38,266 nucleotides of DNA from Candidatus Saccharimonadota bacterium (GTDB taxonomy: Bacteria; Patescibacteriota; Saccharimonadia; Saccharimonadales; UBA4665): contig JAGORO010000009.1 in assembly GCA_018062785.1 (NCBI GenBank), positions 1-38,266 of the forward strand. Reading direction: 5' to 3'. Numbering within the stretch: position 1 is the stretch's first letter; the number at the start of each line of letters is the position of its first letter. Both the position numbers and the translations under genes were made by a program. The notes below the pieces were generated by a model. That model saw nothing but the letters and a program-made list of their open reading frames with translations. It was not told where the DNA came from and did no database searches. This document shows positions 22,589 to 32,075 of this stretch, one piece after another.

Positions 22589-25500
22589 ATGAAAGACTTT
22601 TTACAGGCGTACGATCGCCTCAACGAAAAACAAAAGCTTGCGGTCGATACGACTGAGGGTCCAGTCATGGTGGTGGCCGGCCCAGGAACTGGCAAGACGC
22701 AACTATTAGCGGTTCGGGTGGCTAATATACTGCGCAAAAACGAAACCCTGTTACCGACTAACATTCTATGTCTTACTTTTACGGAAGCCGGACAGGCTGC
22801 TATGCAGAAGCGACTGGTCGAGATAATGGGCGACGCCGGCGCACATGTTGCGGTCCATACCTTCCACAGCTTTGGCGCAGAGATTATTAATCGGTATCCG
22901 CAGTATTTTTATGGTGGCCTGCAATACCAGCCGGCAGACCCGTTAGCGACGCATGAGATACTGCTCGAGCTATTCGAAGAACTACCCCACGACAACGTAT
23001 TGGCTAGTAAAAATAACGGTGAGTATGTATACCTCGGCTCGGTCAAAAAGCTGCTGGGGCAGATCAAAAAAGCTGCGTTATCTCCCGAAGAAATTAAGCA
23101 CTATGCCCGCAATGGTTTGCGGTTCATCGACTACATAGAGCCGGCACTTGTCGAGGTGTTTGCTGTTGATCGGTTTGCTACCAAAGCAGACATCGATCGC
23201 AGCGACACGTTGCTTGACAGGGCGGCTTCGTACCGAGATGAAACCAAGATGAGTGCACCAAACTCGATTGCTCTCGCCGATGTTTTTCGCAGCACATTCG
23301 AGATCGCCAATGAACTGGCGCACGTCCAACAGAAAGCTAAGCCGCTCAACGAATGGAAAAAGGACTGGTACAAAAAGGATAAAGCTGGCACTCCGGTCTG
23401 CAAGCAGCGTGAGATTCACGAAAAACTACTGGCGTTTGCCGATATATACAAACAATATCGTCACAATTTAGATAAGAGGCGGCTATTCGACTTTGATGAC
23501 ATGATTAGCCGTGTCGTACATGCCGTCGAGACCGATCAGGAGCTCGCCTATGACATCCAAGAGCGATACCAGTATTTTTTGGTCGATGAGTTCCAAGACA
23601 CCAATGCTGGCCAACTGCGTCTACTAACCGCCCTTGCCAATCACCCAGTGCACGAAGGTCGGCCAAATGTTATGGTAGTGGGCGATGACGACCAAGCGAT
23701 CTTTGCTTTTCAGGGTGCAGAGCTATCCAATATACTCGCATTTGAAAGCGCGTATGTCGACGTTGCACGCATCGTACTCGAGGATAATTACCGGAGTAAG
23801 TCAGAGATCTTGGGCGCAAGCCGTGCTGTTATAACTCAGGGCGTTGATAGGCTTGAAAATCATCAGAATATCACTAAAACACTGTACGCACGAAATACAA
23901 AACTCCAAGATGTGCGGATTGAACGTCAGCAGTTTGGTACTCAGGCAGAGGAATTTTACTGGCTGGCCCAAGAGGTGTCTAGGTTGTTGGCCAATGGTCA
24001 TAAACCGAGCGAAATCGCGATTATATGCAGGGAGCATAAACACCTCGAAGCACTACTTCCCTATATGTCTCGTGCTCAAGTGCCGGTGTGGTACGAGAGG
24101 CAGCAAAACGCGTTCGACGAGCCAGTAGTACGACAATTATTGGTGCTTGTGCGCACAGTACATGCCTTGGCGATAGGGTCTCATCAAGAGGCCGAAGCAC
24201 TCCTACCCGAGTTACTCGCCGCACCGTACTGGAAGCTATCCGGGGAGCAATTGTGGCGGATTGGGTTGCAATCAGCCCGATCGGGCAAGCAAGGAGCTGA
24301 GCACAAGGGCTGGCTCGAAGTGTTGCTCGATAATCCTATTGGCTCAAAAGAACATACTGCAGCGATGGTACTGCTCGAGGCTGCTAAGCTGGCGCGCACC
24401 GAGCCACTAGAGGCAGTACTTGATGCGCTGATGGGAACTACTGAATTTTCGGCCCCCCAAGAAGAAAGCGAAGAGTCTGAAGGCGGAGAAGCGGTAGCAC
24501 GGCTGGGTGGCACGCTGGCCTCTCCTTTTCGGCAATACTACTTTAGCTCAGAAAGGTTGGCCGATAACCCGCGCGCCTACAACGATGCGTTAACGGCGCT
24601 CGTTGCGCTTCGTAACAGGGTGCGCCAATTTAACACCGATGGCCCAGTCTCGCTCGAAGGGTTTTTGCACTTTGTCGATTTGTCTATCTCTGCCAACGTA
24701 GGCGTGACATCACGCCCCGTACTTGGCTCGCAGGCTCATTCGGTGCAGCTACTCACCGTTCATGGCAGCAAGGGCCTAGAGTACGAGACTGTCTTTTTGC
24801 TCTCGACCGTGGCAGACGTGTGGGATAAGATGCCGCGCGGCGATAAGCTGGCGCTACCCCCCAACATGCTGCATATTGCACACCCCGCGCAAGCCGACGA
24901 CAATCTCCGCACACTCTTTGTGGCGATGACTAGAGCTAAGCGTCAGCTTGTAGTCTCCGAGTATATGCACCAGACAGTGGGCGGTAAAGCTGCCAAGGTT
25001 TTGGGGGCACTCGAACACCCCAATGCTCTACGTTTTTTGCCATCCAAGAATGAGCCTACCCCTGTAATATTTGCTATCCCAGACGAAACTGCTCTGTTAG
25101 AGGCAAACTGGAACGATGTATATACTTCGGTATCGGCCGTGACGCTACACGAACTTCTAGCCGATCAGCTTTTGAGCTATCGTCTGAGCGTGACTCATCT
25201 CAACAATTTTTTGGATGTCGAAAAGAATGGCCCAGAGTACTTTTTGCTCAATAATGTACTTCGTTTCCCGAGCAGCATGAGCCCAAGTGGTGCATTTGGT
25301 GATGCAGTACATAAAACCCTGCAGTGGATTCATGTAGCGATCATGCGCGGCGATAAATTGCCAGACACACAGGCGGCCAAGGCGCAGTTCGAGCGACTAC
25401 TTAGCCACAAACAGCTCGGTAAGCATGATTTCAAAAACTACCTTCTACGCGGACAAAAAGCCATCGACGCATTCTACGAAACTTATGGTGGGCGGTTGCG

Positions 25501-25987
25501 CAAAACTCAAACACCAGAGCAGGACTTTTATGCACAAGGTGTGAGAGTTGGGGAGGCTCGACTGAGTGGTAAACTTGACCTTATCGAGAGCATTGACGGC
25601 AACGTGCTCGTCACAGATTATAAAACTGGTAGACCGCTGACCGATTGGTCGGACACCAAAAAAACCGCATACGAAAAAAGTAAGCTCCATCATTATCGGC
25701 AACAGCTTTACTTCTATAAAGTCTTGATTGACGGATCGCGCGAGTATGGATTACGCGGCCAAAGGGCGACGCGTGGTGAGTTGGTGTTTGTCGAACCAAC
25801 CAAAGATGGCATCCAGACGCTGTCGCTTGACCTTACCGACGAGCAGGAAATTTTGCGCACAAAAACGTTGATCGAAAGGGTTTGGCAGCATATACAGAAC
25901 CTAGATTTCCCAGACGTGTCTGATTACGAAAAAAGCATTGACGGCATACGAGAATTTGAGCAAGACTTACTTGACGGCAGAGTGTAG
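22589..25987 (+). CDS. UvrD/Rep-type helicase with C-terminal RecB-like nuclease
   Basis: A 1132-aa SF1A DNA helicase fused to a PD-(D/E)XK nuclease. Helicase motifs in order: Q-motif LNEKQKLAVD, Walker A GPGTGKT (31-37), LCLTFTEAGQAAM, LVDEFQDTNAGQLRLL, VGDDDQAIFAFQGAEL, DNYRS, LTVHGSKGLEYETVFL and AMTRAKRQLVVSEY. The last 200 residues carry FGDAVHKTLQW, GKLDLIESIDGNVLVTDYKTG and HHYRQQLYFYKVLI, the RecB/Cas4-family nuclease pattern (Asp, Asp-Tyr-Lys, Gln-x3-Tyr). This is AddA-like in layout but somewhat short. It should unwind and trim DNA ends in recombination repair or defence. An AddB partner is not in view. A single base separates it from the convergent NDH-2 gene. Confidence 0.94.
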   Translation: MKDFLQAYDRLNEKQKLAVDTTEGPVMVVAGPGTGKTQLLAVRVANILRKNETLLPTNILCLTFTEAGQAAMQKRLVEIMGDAGAHVAVHTFHSFGAEIINRYPQYFYGGLQYQPADPLATHEILLELFEELPHDNVLASKNNGEYVYLGSVKKLLGQIKKAALSPEEIKHYARNGLRFIDYIEPALVEVFAVDRFATKADIDRSDTLLDRAASYRDETKMSAPNSIALADVFRSTFEIANELAHVQQKAKPLNEWKKDWYKKDKAGTPVCKQREIHEKLLAFADIYKQYRHNLDKRRLFDFDDMISRVVHAVETDQELAYDIQERYQYFLVDEFQDTNAGQLRLLTALANHPVHEGRPNVMVVGDDDQAIFAFQGAELSNILAFESAYVDVARIVLEDNYRSKSEILGASRAVITQGVDRLENHQNITKTLYARNTKLQDVRIERQQFGTQAEEFYWLAQEVSRLLANGHKPSEIAIICREHKHLEALLPYMSRAQVPVWYERQQNAFDEPVVRQLLVLVRTVHALAIGSHQEAEALLPELLAAPYWKLSGEQLWRIGLQSARSGKQGAEHKGWLEVLLDNPIGSKEHTAAMVLLEAAKLARTEPLEAVLDALMGTTEFSAPQEESEESEGGEAVARLGGTLASPFRQYYFSSERLADNPRAYNDALTALVALRNRVRQFNTDGPVSLEGFLHFVDLSISANVGVTSRPVLGSQAHSVQLLTVHGSKGLEYETVFLLSTVADVWDKMPRGDKLALPPNMLHIAHPAQADDNLRTLFVAMTRAKRQLVVSEYMHQTVGGKAAKVLGALEHPNALRFLPSKNEPTPVIFAIPDETALLEANWNDVYTSVSAVTLHELLADQLLSYRLSVTHLNNFLDVEKNGPEYFLLNNVLRFPSSMSPSGAFGDAVHKTLQWIHVAIMRGDKLPDTQAAKAQFERLLSHKQLGKHDFKNYLLRGQKAIDAFYETYGGRLRKTQTPEQDFYAQGVRVGEARLSGKLDLIESIDGNVLVTDYKTGRPLTDWSDTKKTAYEKSKLHHYRQQLYFYKVLIDGSREYGLRGQRATRGELVFVEPTKDGIQTLSLDLTDEQEILRTKTLIERVWQHIQNLDFPDVSDYEKSIDGIREFEQDLLDGRV

Positions 25988-25988
25988 A

Positions 25989-27188
25989 CTATTCCTTCTC
26001 GCCGCATACTGGGCAGAGGTCTTCGCGGTCAAACTCCCTACTCCACTGTTCTGCTGCATCGAGCGGGTCGTGGATGTCGAGGAAGCCACGAAGATCGGCT
26101 AAGCCACGGAGCCAGTAACCGGCTATGCCACTAAAATGTTTTTTGCCCCATAGCACCGATGCCCACCTTGGACCAACCGGCGTGATGTAGATAGGTTCTT
26201 TGGGCCTATAGGCTAATTTTGGTCGATCTTCGAGCTCACAAATAATGTTGTGCGCGACAAATTCGCCGTCGTGGATAGCGGTTTGGGCCATACCGCTATA
26301 GGTCGTTTCGGCATTGTCGGCAATGACGTAGATATTCTTTTCGCTCCGTAGGAATTCGTCAACCTCCACCTTACGCCTTGGGCTCATTACAAAGCCGTTT
26401 GTCTCAAAAAAAGGATTGTTTGCTACGCCAGCTGTCCAGATGACAGTGTGATTACGAAGGGGCTTGCCTGATACCGTAAGCTCTTCGGCAGTTAAGCCTT
26501 CGACCCGGCTATTGAGGTATAGTTTGACGCCTAGACGACGGAGCCGGCGGGCGATGACTCGCCCGACTCTTTTTGGAAGTCGCGGCATGAGGCTGGGCAT
26601 GGCTTCGACAAGATCAATGTGTGGCACGCGGTTTTTGATGCCGTGCTTGCGTATAATCTCGTGCAAATAGCTGCTAAGGCTGCCGGCTAGCTCGATACCA
26701 GTAGGGCCGCCACCGACGATAATATAGTTGAGATCCGGCCGGTTCTCTGCGATAAGCTTGGCGTGTAGGTGACGCTTGAGTTGCTCAACGCCCTCAATGC
26801 TCTTAATGCCATATGAGTGCTCTTTGAGCCCGGGTATACCAAAGTAGTTGGTAATGACACCGAGTGAAAAAATGACATTATCGTAGGTAAATTCTTCGCC
26901 ATTCTCACAAGTTACTATCTGGTCTTCACGATCGATACTAACTGCTTTGGCAAGGTAGAGCTTGATAGTCTTGCCTTGAAATATTTCGCCCAAATTGATG
27001 ACCGAATGCTCACTCGAGCCGCCTGTCGCCGTGTGGTACATGGTTGGAAAGTAGAAAAAGTCGCTTCGTTCACTAATGAGCGTTAGCTCGATATCTTTAC
27101 GGTCGCAGAGTGCTAGGGCTGCTTTGACGCCGCCAAACCCACCACCAACTATTAAGACTTTTCTTTTTGGCCCCACTCTTTTATTCAT
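25989..27188 (-). CDS. Type II NADH:quinone oxidoreductase (NDH-2)
   Basis: A 399-aa FAD flavoprotein of the membrane surface. The N-terminal Rossmann motif VLIVGGGFGGVKAALAL (11-27) binds FAD. A second GGGPTGIELAGSL motif (about 158) binds NADH. TVIWTAGVANNP and YVIADNAETTYSGMAQTAIHDGEFVAHNI are late FAD-contact and quinone-region motifs. It reduces quinone without pumping protons. The C-terminal half after about 330 has amphipathic stretches for membrane binding, and the end carries a CPVC pair (LCPVCGEKE), odd for NDH-2. The promoter has TGCTACAAT 9 nt before the ATG, overlapped by a TGTAGC/GCTACA inverted repeat. It is divergent from the FAD-linked oxidase. Confidence 0.93.
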   Translation of the reverse strand: MNKRVGPKRKVLIVGGGFGGVKAALALCDRKDIELTLISERSDFFYFPTMYHTATGGSSEHSVINLGEIFQGKTIKLYLAKAVSIDREDQIVTCENGEEFTYDNVIFSLGVITNYFGIPGLKEHSYGIKSIEGVEQLKRHLHAKLIAENRPDLNYIIVGGGPTGIELAGSLSSYLHEIIRKHGIKNRVPHIDLVEAMPSLMPRLPKRVGRVIARRLRRLGVKLYLNSRVEGLTAEELTVSGKPLRNHTVIWTAGVANNPFFETNGFVMSPRRKVEVDEFLRSEKNIYVIADNAETTYSGMAQTAIHDGEFVAHNIICELEDRPKLAYRPKEPIYITPVGPRWASVLWGKKHFSGIAGYWLRGLADLRGFLDIHDPLDAAEQWSREFDREDLCPVCGEKE

Positions 27189-27197
27189 CTTATGCTT

Positions 27198-27206
27198 ATT
27201 GTAGCA
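27198..27206 (-). promoter_or_regulatory. Extended -10 promoter of NDH-2
   Basis: TGCTACAAT on the minus strand, 9 nt before the ATG. It is identical to the smpB and right-edge RNA promoters. Confidence 0.6.
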
Positions 27207-27215
27207 AACGCTACA
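27200..27215. promoter_or_regulatory. Inverted repeat over the NDH-2 promoter
   Basis: TGTAGC-AAAC-GCTACA, a perfect 6-bp-arm inverted repeat covering most of the extended -10 of NDH-2 in the NDH-2/oxidase divergent gap. It may be an operator; there is no direct evidence of a bound protein. Confidence 0.4.
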
Positions 27216-27271
27216 GAGTTAGCAAACACAATCTAGTCGAGTCGAGAGGGTTGTGGTAAGCTTAAGCATAT

Positions 27272-28942
27272 ATGGGTGTGCAATCATATAAAGACGATCT
27301 GCGGAGACTTGGCTTCAAGGGCGAGCTAGACGATGATGCCGCAACGCGAGATCTGTACAGCCACGACGCTAGTATGTTCGAGCTTCGCCCCGAATTGGTC
27401 GCGCGACCGGTGGACAGCGATGACGTCTCGATCTTGGTAGCATACGTCGCGAAGGCCAAAAAGAAAGACAAAACCATTTCGCTAACGGGCCGATCGGCCG
27501 GTACCGACATGTCAGGTGGTGCTATCAACACCTCTATCATCATCGATTTTATGACCCACTTTAACCAGCTTGGCAAAATTACCGCCAGCACTATGCAGAC
27601 ACAGCCTGGGGTATTCTATCGCGATTTCGATAAGGTTAGTCGTGAGCACGGCTTACTGCTACCCCCCTACCCTGCTTCTCGAGATCTTGCGGCGGTTGGG
27701 GGCATGGTTAATAATAATGCTGGTGGCGAAAAGTCGATCGAATTCGGCAAGATCGAAAACTTTGTACGCGAACTCAAGGTCGTCTTTGCAGATGGAGTTG
27801 AGCGGACTGTCAAGCCGCTAAACCGTAAGCAGCTCGATCAAAAAATGGCCCAGAAGGACTTTGAAGGCGAAGTATACCGCAAGATGTTCAAACTATGCGA
27901 CGAGCATTACGACCTCATCAAAGCTGCCAAGCCAAAAGTATCCAAGGATTCAACTGGCTATCACGTCTGGAATGTCTGGGATAGAGAGAAGGAAGTATTC
28001 GACCTCACGCAGGCTATCATTGGCTCGCAGGGCACGCTGGGTATGCTCACCGACATCACCTTTAGGATGGTGCCGGCACGTTCCGATGATGGAATTTTGG
28101 TTATCTTTATGAAAGACATTAATAATCTTGGCGACTTGATCAAAAAGGTCGTTGCCAGCAAGCCTTCACGCTTTGAGTCCTTCGATGACCAAACACTACT
28201 ATTGGCAATTCGTTTCATGCCAAGCTTCTTAGGGCTGCTTGGACCGCGTAAGTTTCTGCATCTTATCATTAGTCTGATCCCCGATGTGCTGCAGCTACTT
28301 AGGGGTATGCCAAAGCTCGTACTCATGGTTTCGTACAAAGGAAATAATGAGCAAGAAGTGCGCGCAAAGATCCACGCTCTACACTCCCAACTCAAAGAAT
28401 ACAAAACTACCTATGAGATCAATGGCTTCGAAGAGGCGCCCACGGCTCAAGCCAGTGAGAAGTTTTGGCTAATGCGTCGCCAGAGCTTCAATCTGCTGCG
28501 CAGCAAGGTCAAAGACAAACACACGGCACCGTTTATCGATGACTTTGTTGTCGCGCCTGAGCACCTAAGCGATTTCTTACCTAAACTTCGCAAAATTATT
28601 CGCAAATACAAATTGTTTGCGACCATTGCCGGCCATATGGGTGATGGCAACTTCCATGTTATTCCACTTATGAAACTCGAAGATCCCAAAGACCGTGCCA
28701 AGATACTTCCAGCCATGCGCGAAGTAAATAATTTGGTACTCAAATACGGCGGCAGTCTAAGTGGTGAGCATAACGATGGCCTAGTACGGGGCCCCTGGCT
28801 TAAGGCAATGTATGGCGAGGATGTATTGAATATTATGAAAGAAGTGAAGTTCATCTTTGACCCAGAAAATATCTTTAACCCCAAGAAAAAGACCGACGCG
28901 ACTTGGGATTACTCATTCAAAAATATCCGCGAACACTTTTAG
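27272..28942 (+). CDS. FAD-linked oxidase, D-lactate/glycolate dehydrogenase-like
   Basis: A 556-aa enzyme of the GlcD/Dld family. The N-terminal FAD-binding domain (PF01565 type) has LTGRSAGTDMSGGAINTSIIID and PPYPASRDLAAVGGMVNNNAGGEKSIEFG. The C-terminal domain has IDDFVVAPEHLSDFLPKL, AGHMGDGNFHVIPLMKL and SLSGEHNDGLVRGPWLKAMYG, the conserved histidine/acid block of the substrate pocket. There is no C-terminal iron-sulfur domain and no membrane segment, apart from a hydrophobic stretch near 305-335. It likely oxidises D-lactate or a similar 2-hydroxy acid and passes electrons to quinone, complementing NDH-2 next door. The substrate is uncertain. ATG 27272 has no Shine-Dalgarno. Confidence 0.87.
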   Translation: MGVQSYKDDLRRLGFKGELDDDAATRDLYSHDASMFELRPELVARPVDSDDVSILVAYVAKAKKKDKTISLTGRSAGTDMSGGAINTSIIIDFMTHFNQLGKITASTMQTQPGVFYRDFDKVSREHGLLLPPYPASRDLAAVGGMVNNNAGGEKSIEFGKIENFVRELKVVFADGVERTVKPLNRKQLDQKMAQKDFEGEVYRKMFKLCDEHYDLIKAAKPKVSKDSTGYHVWNVWDREKEVFDLTQAIIGSQGTLGMLTDITFRMVPARSDDGILVIFMKDINNLGDLIKKVVASKPSRFESFDDQTLLLAIRFMPSFLGLLGPRKFLHLIISLIPDVLQLLRGMPKLVLMVSYKGNNEQEVRAKIHALHSQLKEYKTTYEINGFEEAPTAQASEKFWLMRRQSFNLLRSKVKDKHTAPFIDDFVVAPEHLSDFLPKLRKIIRKYKLFATIAGHMGDGNFHVIPLMKLEDPKDRAKILPAMREVNNLVLKYGGSLSGEHNDGLVRGPWLKAMYGEDVLNIMKEVKFIFDPENIFNPKKKTDATWDYSFKNIREHF

Positions 28943-29038
28943 TTGGTTTTCTACGGTTCACAGTGGCGCTATTCAGAACAGTATGTACCGAAAAATGAGA
29001 ATAAAAGACGGTTTAATTGCCATTTTTTTTAGCCAAAT

Positions 29039-29052
29039 TTGATACAGATCAC
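29039..29052. promoter_or_regulatory. CRP/FNR-like operator upstream of cyo
   Basis: TTGATACAGATCAC matches the FNR palindrome TTGAT-N4-ATCAA at 9 of 10 positions and the CRP palindrome TGTGA-N6-TCACA at 8 of 10 when read one base earlier. Its centre lies about 61-62 bp before the transcription start predicted from the -10 box at 29095, a standard activator position. No such regulator is encoded in this window. Confidence 0.45.
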
Positions 29053-29094
29053 TGCGCGGCAAGACGGCTCTTTCGTTTTCGTGCAACATAGGTG

Positions 29095-29100
29095 TACAAT
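29095..29100 (+). promoter_or_regulatory. -10 box of the cyo operon
   Basis: TACAAT with a poor -35 (TTCGTT, 17 bp upstream), consistent with dependence on an activator. The predicted start near 29107 gives a leader with GGGGG just before the ATG at 29134. Confidence 0.5.
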
Positions 29101-29133
29101 GAAGGCATAAGCTCGATCGTAGCTAGGGGGAAT

Positions 29134-30090
29134 ATGCCTAAACAGCAAAAACAAAACATGTCACGCGGTGCGGTTGCACTATTTTTTGTAGGTATCGTCT
29201 TTCTTGTAGCGTTTATTTTATGGTCGCTTGGCGACGGTCATCTGTTTCGACTCTTTGAAACTAGCGGTCAAGTCGCTACCAAGCAGCGCAATCTGATAGT
29301 CTTTACAATGCTTCTCAGTCTCGTTGTGTTACTGCCGACCTACACCATGCTTTATATGTTTGCATGGAAGTACCGTGAGGGTCACAAAAAACAGTACAAA
29401 CCGGATTGGGACAGTAATTTCTCTCTCGAGTTTGTTTGGTGGCTCATTCCCATCGTCATCATTGGGGTTTTGGCCGTGGTGACGTACAAAACTTCGCATA
29501 GCCTTGATCCCTATAAGCCACTCGCATCTACTAACGAACCGATACAAGTACAGGTCGTGGCGCTTAACTGGAAGTGGCTATTTATTTATCCGCAGGAAGG
29601 TGTGGCGAGTGTGAACGAATTTGCCTTTCCCGTTGATCGCCCCGTCGAGCTAACGCTGACGAGCGATGGCCCTATGGCGTCATTTTGGGCGCCGGAGCTG
29701 GCTGGTCAGATTTATGTCATGGCGGGCATGTCGACTAAGCTGCATGTTGACGCGAACAAAATTGGTATCTACGAAGGTGTAAACTCCAACATCACCGGCA
29801 AGGGCTATTCGGACATGCGTTTTAAGGCTAAAGTAATGAGTAGTCAGTCGTACGAGGATTGGCTTACTCGGGCTGCTAACTCGGATAAAGTTCTTAGTGC
29901 GACGACACTGACTAATCTGCGCAAAGAGACTGTCGCAAACCCCGTGACCTATTTCGCGCTCCAGAAAAAGGATGTGTACAAGACCATCGAGGGTCAGTAT
30001 ATGGGACATGGGATGCCATCTAATGAACATGCGATACCCCATTCGACGCCGTCGATGCCAAACATGCAACATACTATGGAGGGGATGTAA
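29134..30090 (+). CDS. cyoA: Cytochrome bo3 quinol oxidase subunit II
   Basis: A 318-aa membrane subunit. Two transmembrane helices (about 12-32 and 50-75, plus the EFVWWLIPIVIIGVLAVVTY helix) precede a cupredoxin domain. The domain has SFWAPELAGQIYVMAGMSTKLHVDANKIGIYEGVNSNITGKGYSDMRFKA, clearly related to CyoA, and lacks the Cys pair and His that hold CuA in cytochrome c oxidases, so quinol is the donor. A Met/His-rich tail (GHGMPSNEHAIPHSTPSMPNMQHTMEGM region) ends the protein. ATG 29134 is preferred over an upstream frame overlapping the promoter. The stop overlaps cyoB (TAATG). Confidence 0.95.
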   Translation: MPKQQKQNMSRGAVALFFVGIVFLVAFILWSLGDGHLFRLFETSGQVATKQRNLIVFTMLLSLVVLLPTYTMLYMFAWKYREGHKKQYKPDWDSNFSLEFVWWLIPIVIIGVLAVVTYKTSHSLDPYKPLASTNEPIQVQVVALNWKWLFIYPQEGVASVNEFAFPVDRPVELTLTSDGPMASFWAPELAGQIYVMAGMSTKLHVDANKIGIYEGVNSNITGKGYSDMRFKAKVMSSQSYEDWLTRAANSDKVLSATTLTNLRKETVANPVTYFALQKKDVYKTIEGQYMGHGMPSNEHAIPHSTPSMPNMQHTMEGM

Positions 30091-32075
30091 TGGATATACT
30101 ATCTTGGTTTACGGGTAAACTAGATATCACGTACTTTTGGCATGGGTGGGTGCAGTTTGGCGGACAGATGGGAATTGTGCTCGGTCTTTTGAGTGTAATT
30201 GTCGGTCTAACGTACTTCAAAAAATGGCGATGGCTATGGGAGGAATGGCTAACGACTCAGGACGCAAAGCGCATCGGTGTCATGTATATCCTAGTGGCAG
30301 TCATTATGCTCGTTCGGGGGTTTGGCGACGCCGTCATGATGAAGCTCCAGCAGGCTCTGGCTAGTGGCAGCTCCGAGGGATTCTTGAGTGCAGATCACTT
30401 CCAGCAGGTCTTTACGGCACACGGTACTATCATGATTTTCTTCGTGGCAATGGGCTTGATGTTCGGCCTGATCAACCTAGTCCTACCGTTACTCATCGGC
30501 GCTCGAGATGTATCGTTCCCGCTCATGAATTCCGTTAGTTTCTATCTGTACTTAGCGGGCGTGGTACTGGCCAATACTTCGTTGTTATTTGGCGAGTTCG
30601 GTGCCGTAGGCTGGCTAGCGTACCCTCCGTTGAGCGGCATAGAATTTAGCCCTGGGCCGGGCGTGGATTACTGGCTGTGGAGTATTCAGATTGCCGGCGT
30701 GGGTAGTACGCTTTCGGCCATCAATTTTTTGGTTACGATCATTAAGGAACGCTGCCCAGGCATGACTTGGATGCGTTTGCCGGTTTTTGTGTGGAGTGTG
30801 TTTGTAACGGTTATTTTGATGCTAGCTATCTTCCCTATACTAACAGCGACGCTGTTTATGCTTTCGCTCGATCGAACGCTCGGTATGCATTTCTTCACAG
30901 CGGGGCTTGGCGGCAATGCCATGATGTATATTAATCTCATTTGGGCATGGGGACACCCAGAGGTGTACGTCTTGGTAATGCCAGCATTTGGCATGTATAG
31001 CGAAATTGTGGCAACATTCGCTCGCAAGAAACTGTTTGGTTACACCAGCATGGTTTGGGCTCTGATGCTCATCACGGTGCTGTCATTTTTGGTTTGGGGA
31101 CACCACTTCTTTACGATGGGGGCCGGCGGTAATGTCAATACATTCTTCGGCATAATGACCATGGTGATTGCCATTCCCACAGGCGTCAAAGTGTTCAACT
31201 GGCTCTTCACGATGTATAAAGGTCGGATTTTGTTCGCCAGTCCTATGTGGTGGTTTATGGCCTTCGTGTCGACATTCCTTATCGGCGGCGCTACAGGAGT
31301 GATGCTGGCCGTACCCGCACTAGACTTCCAAGTGCATAACAGCTTGTTCTTGGTTGCTCACTTCCACAATACCATCATTGGCGGTGTGGTTTTTGGCTAC
31401 CTCGCTGGACTTAGCTACTGGTTCCCCAAGATTTTCGGGTTCAAATTGCACGAACGGCTCGGTAAGTTGGCTGTTACCTGCTGGGTGATTGGCTTCTTTG
31501 TGACCTTTATGCCTATTTACTTGCTCGGCTTTATGGGAGCGGCTCGGCGGCTCGATCACTTTGACCCAAGCTACGGCTGGCAGTGGCTGTTTATTATGTC
31601 TGGTATCGGCACACTTATCATTGGGCTGGGTGTATTCTTCCAAGTATCGCAACTCGCTTACAGCATCTGGAAACACAAAACACTGCGAGATACGACAGGC
31701 GATCTATGGAATGGTCGTACCCTAGAATGGTCGGTACCTTCACCTGCTCCACACTATAACTTTGCGCGCACACCTACCGTCCATGCCCGTGACGCGTGGT
31801 GGGAGCAGAAGCAAAACGGTCGTGGCGTTACCTTTGGCCCGTACGAAGATTTTGCACTGCCAAAGAATACCGGAACGGGTGTGTGGATTGGCCTATGGGT
31901 TACCGCATTTGGCTTTGCCTTCATTTGGCACCTATGGTGGCTAGCCCTTATTGGCATTATGGGTGTTGTCTGGACACTTGCTGCAAGGTTGAACGAGGAT
32001 GAAACCCAAGAGGTTATTACAGCCTCCGAGGCGAAGCTTCTCGACAAAAAATACGGCAGAAAGGCGGCGGCATGA
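30090..32075 (+). CDS. cyoB: Cytochrome bo3 quinol oxidase subunit I
   Basis: A 661-aa heme-copper oxidase core. Ligands and pathway residues sit at near-standard spacing: H111 in FTAHGTIM (low-spin heme), H289-P-E291-V-Y293 in WAWGHPEVYV (CuB, gating Glu and cross-linked Tyr), H338-H339 in VWGHHFFTMG (CuB), and the LVAHFHNT pair at about 424/426 for the two hemes. Numbering runs +5 against E. coli CyoB. About 15 helices. It reduces O2 to water and pumps protons (A-type, with E in the HPEVY motif). The stop overlaps cyoC (ATGA). Confidence 0.98.
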   Translation: MDILSWFTGKLDITYFWHGWVQFGGQMGIVLGLLSVIVGLTYFKKWRWLWEEWLTTQDAKRIGVMYILVAVIMLVRGFGDAVMMKLQQALASGSSEGFLSADHFQQVFTAHGTIMIFFVAMGLMFGLINLVLPLLIGARDVSFPLMNSVSFYLYLAGVVLANTSLLFGEFGAVGWLAYPPLSGIEFSPGPGVDYWLWSIQIAGVGSTLSAINFLVTIIKERCPGMTWMRLPVFVWSVFVTVILMLAIFPILTATLFMLSLDRTLGMHFFTAGLGGNAMMYINLIWAWGHPEVYVLVMPAFGMYSEIVATFARKKLFGYTSMVWALMLITVLSFLVWGHHFFTMGAGGNVNTFFGIMTMVIAIPTGVKVFNWLFTMYKGRILFASPMWWFMAFVSTFLIGGATGVMLAVPALDFQVHNSLFLVAHFHNTIIGGVVFGYLAGLSYWFPKIFGFKLHERLGKLAVTCWVIGFFVTFMPIYLLGFMGAARRLDHFDPSYGWQWLFIMSGIGTLIIGLGVFFQVSQLAYSIWKHKTLRDTTGDLWNGRTLEWSVPSPAPHYNFARTPTVHARDAWWEQKQNGRGVTFGPYEDFALPKNTGTGVWIGLWVTAFGFAFIWHLWWLALIGIMGVVWTLAARLNEDETQEVITASEAKLLDKKYGRKAAA

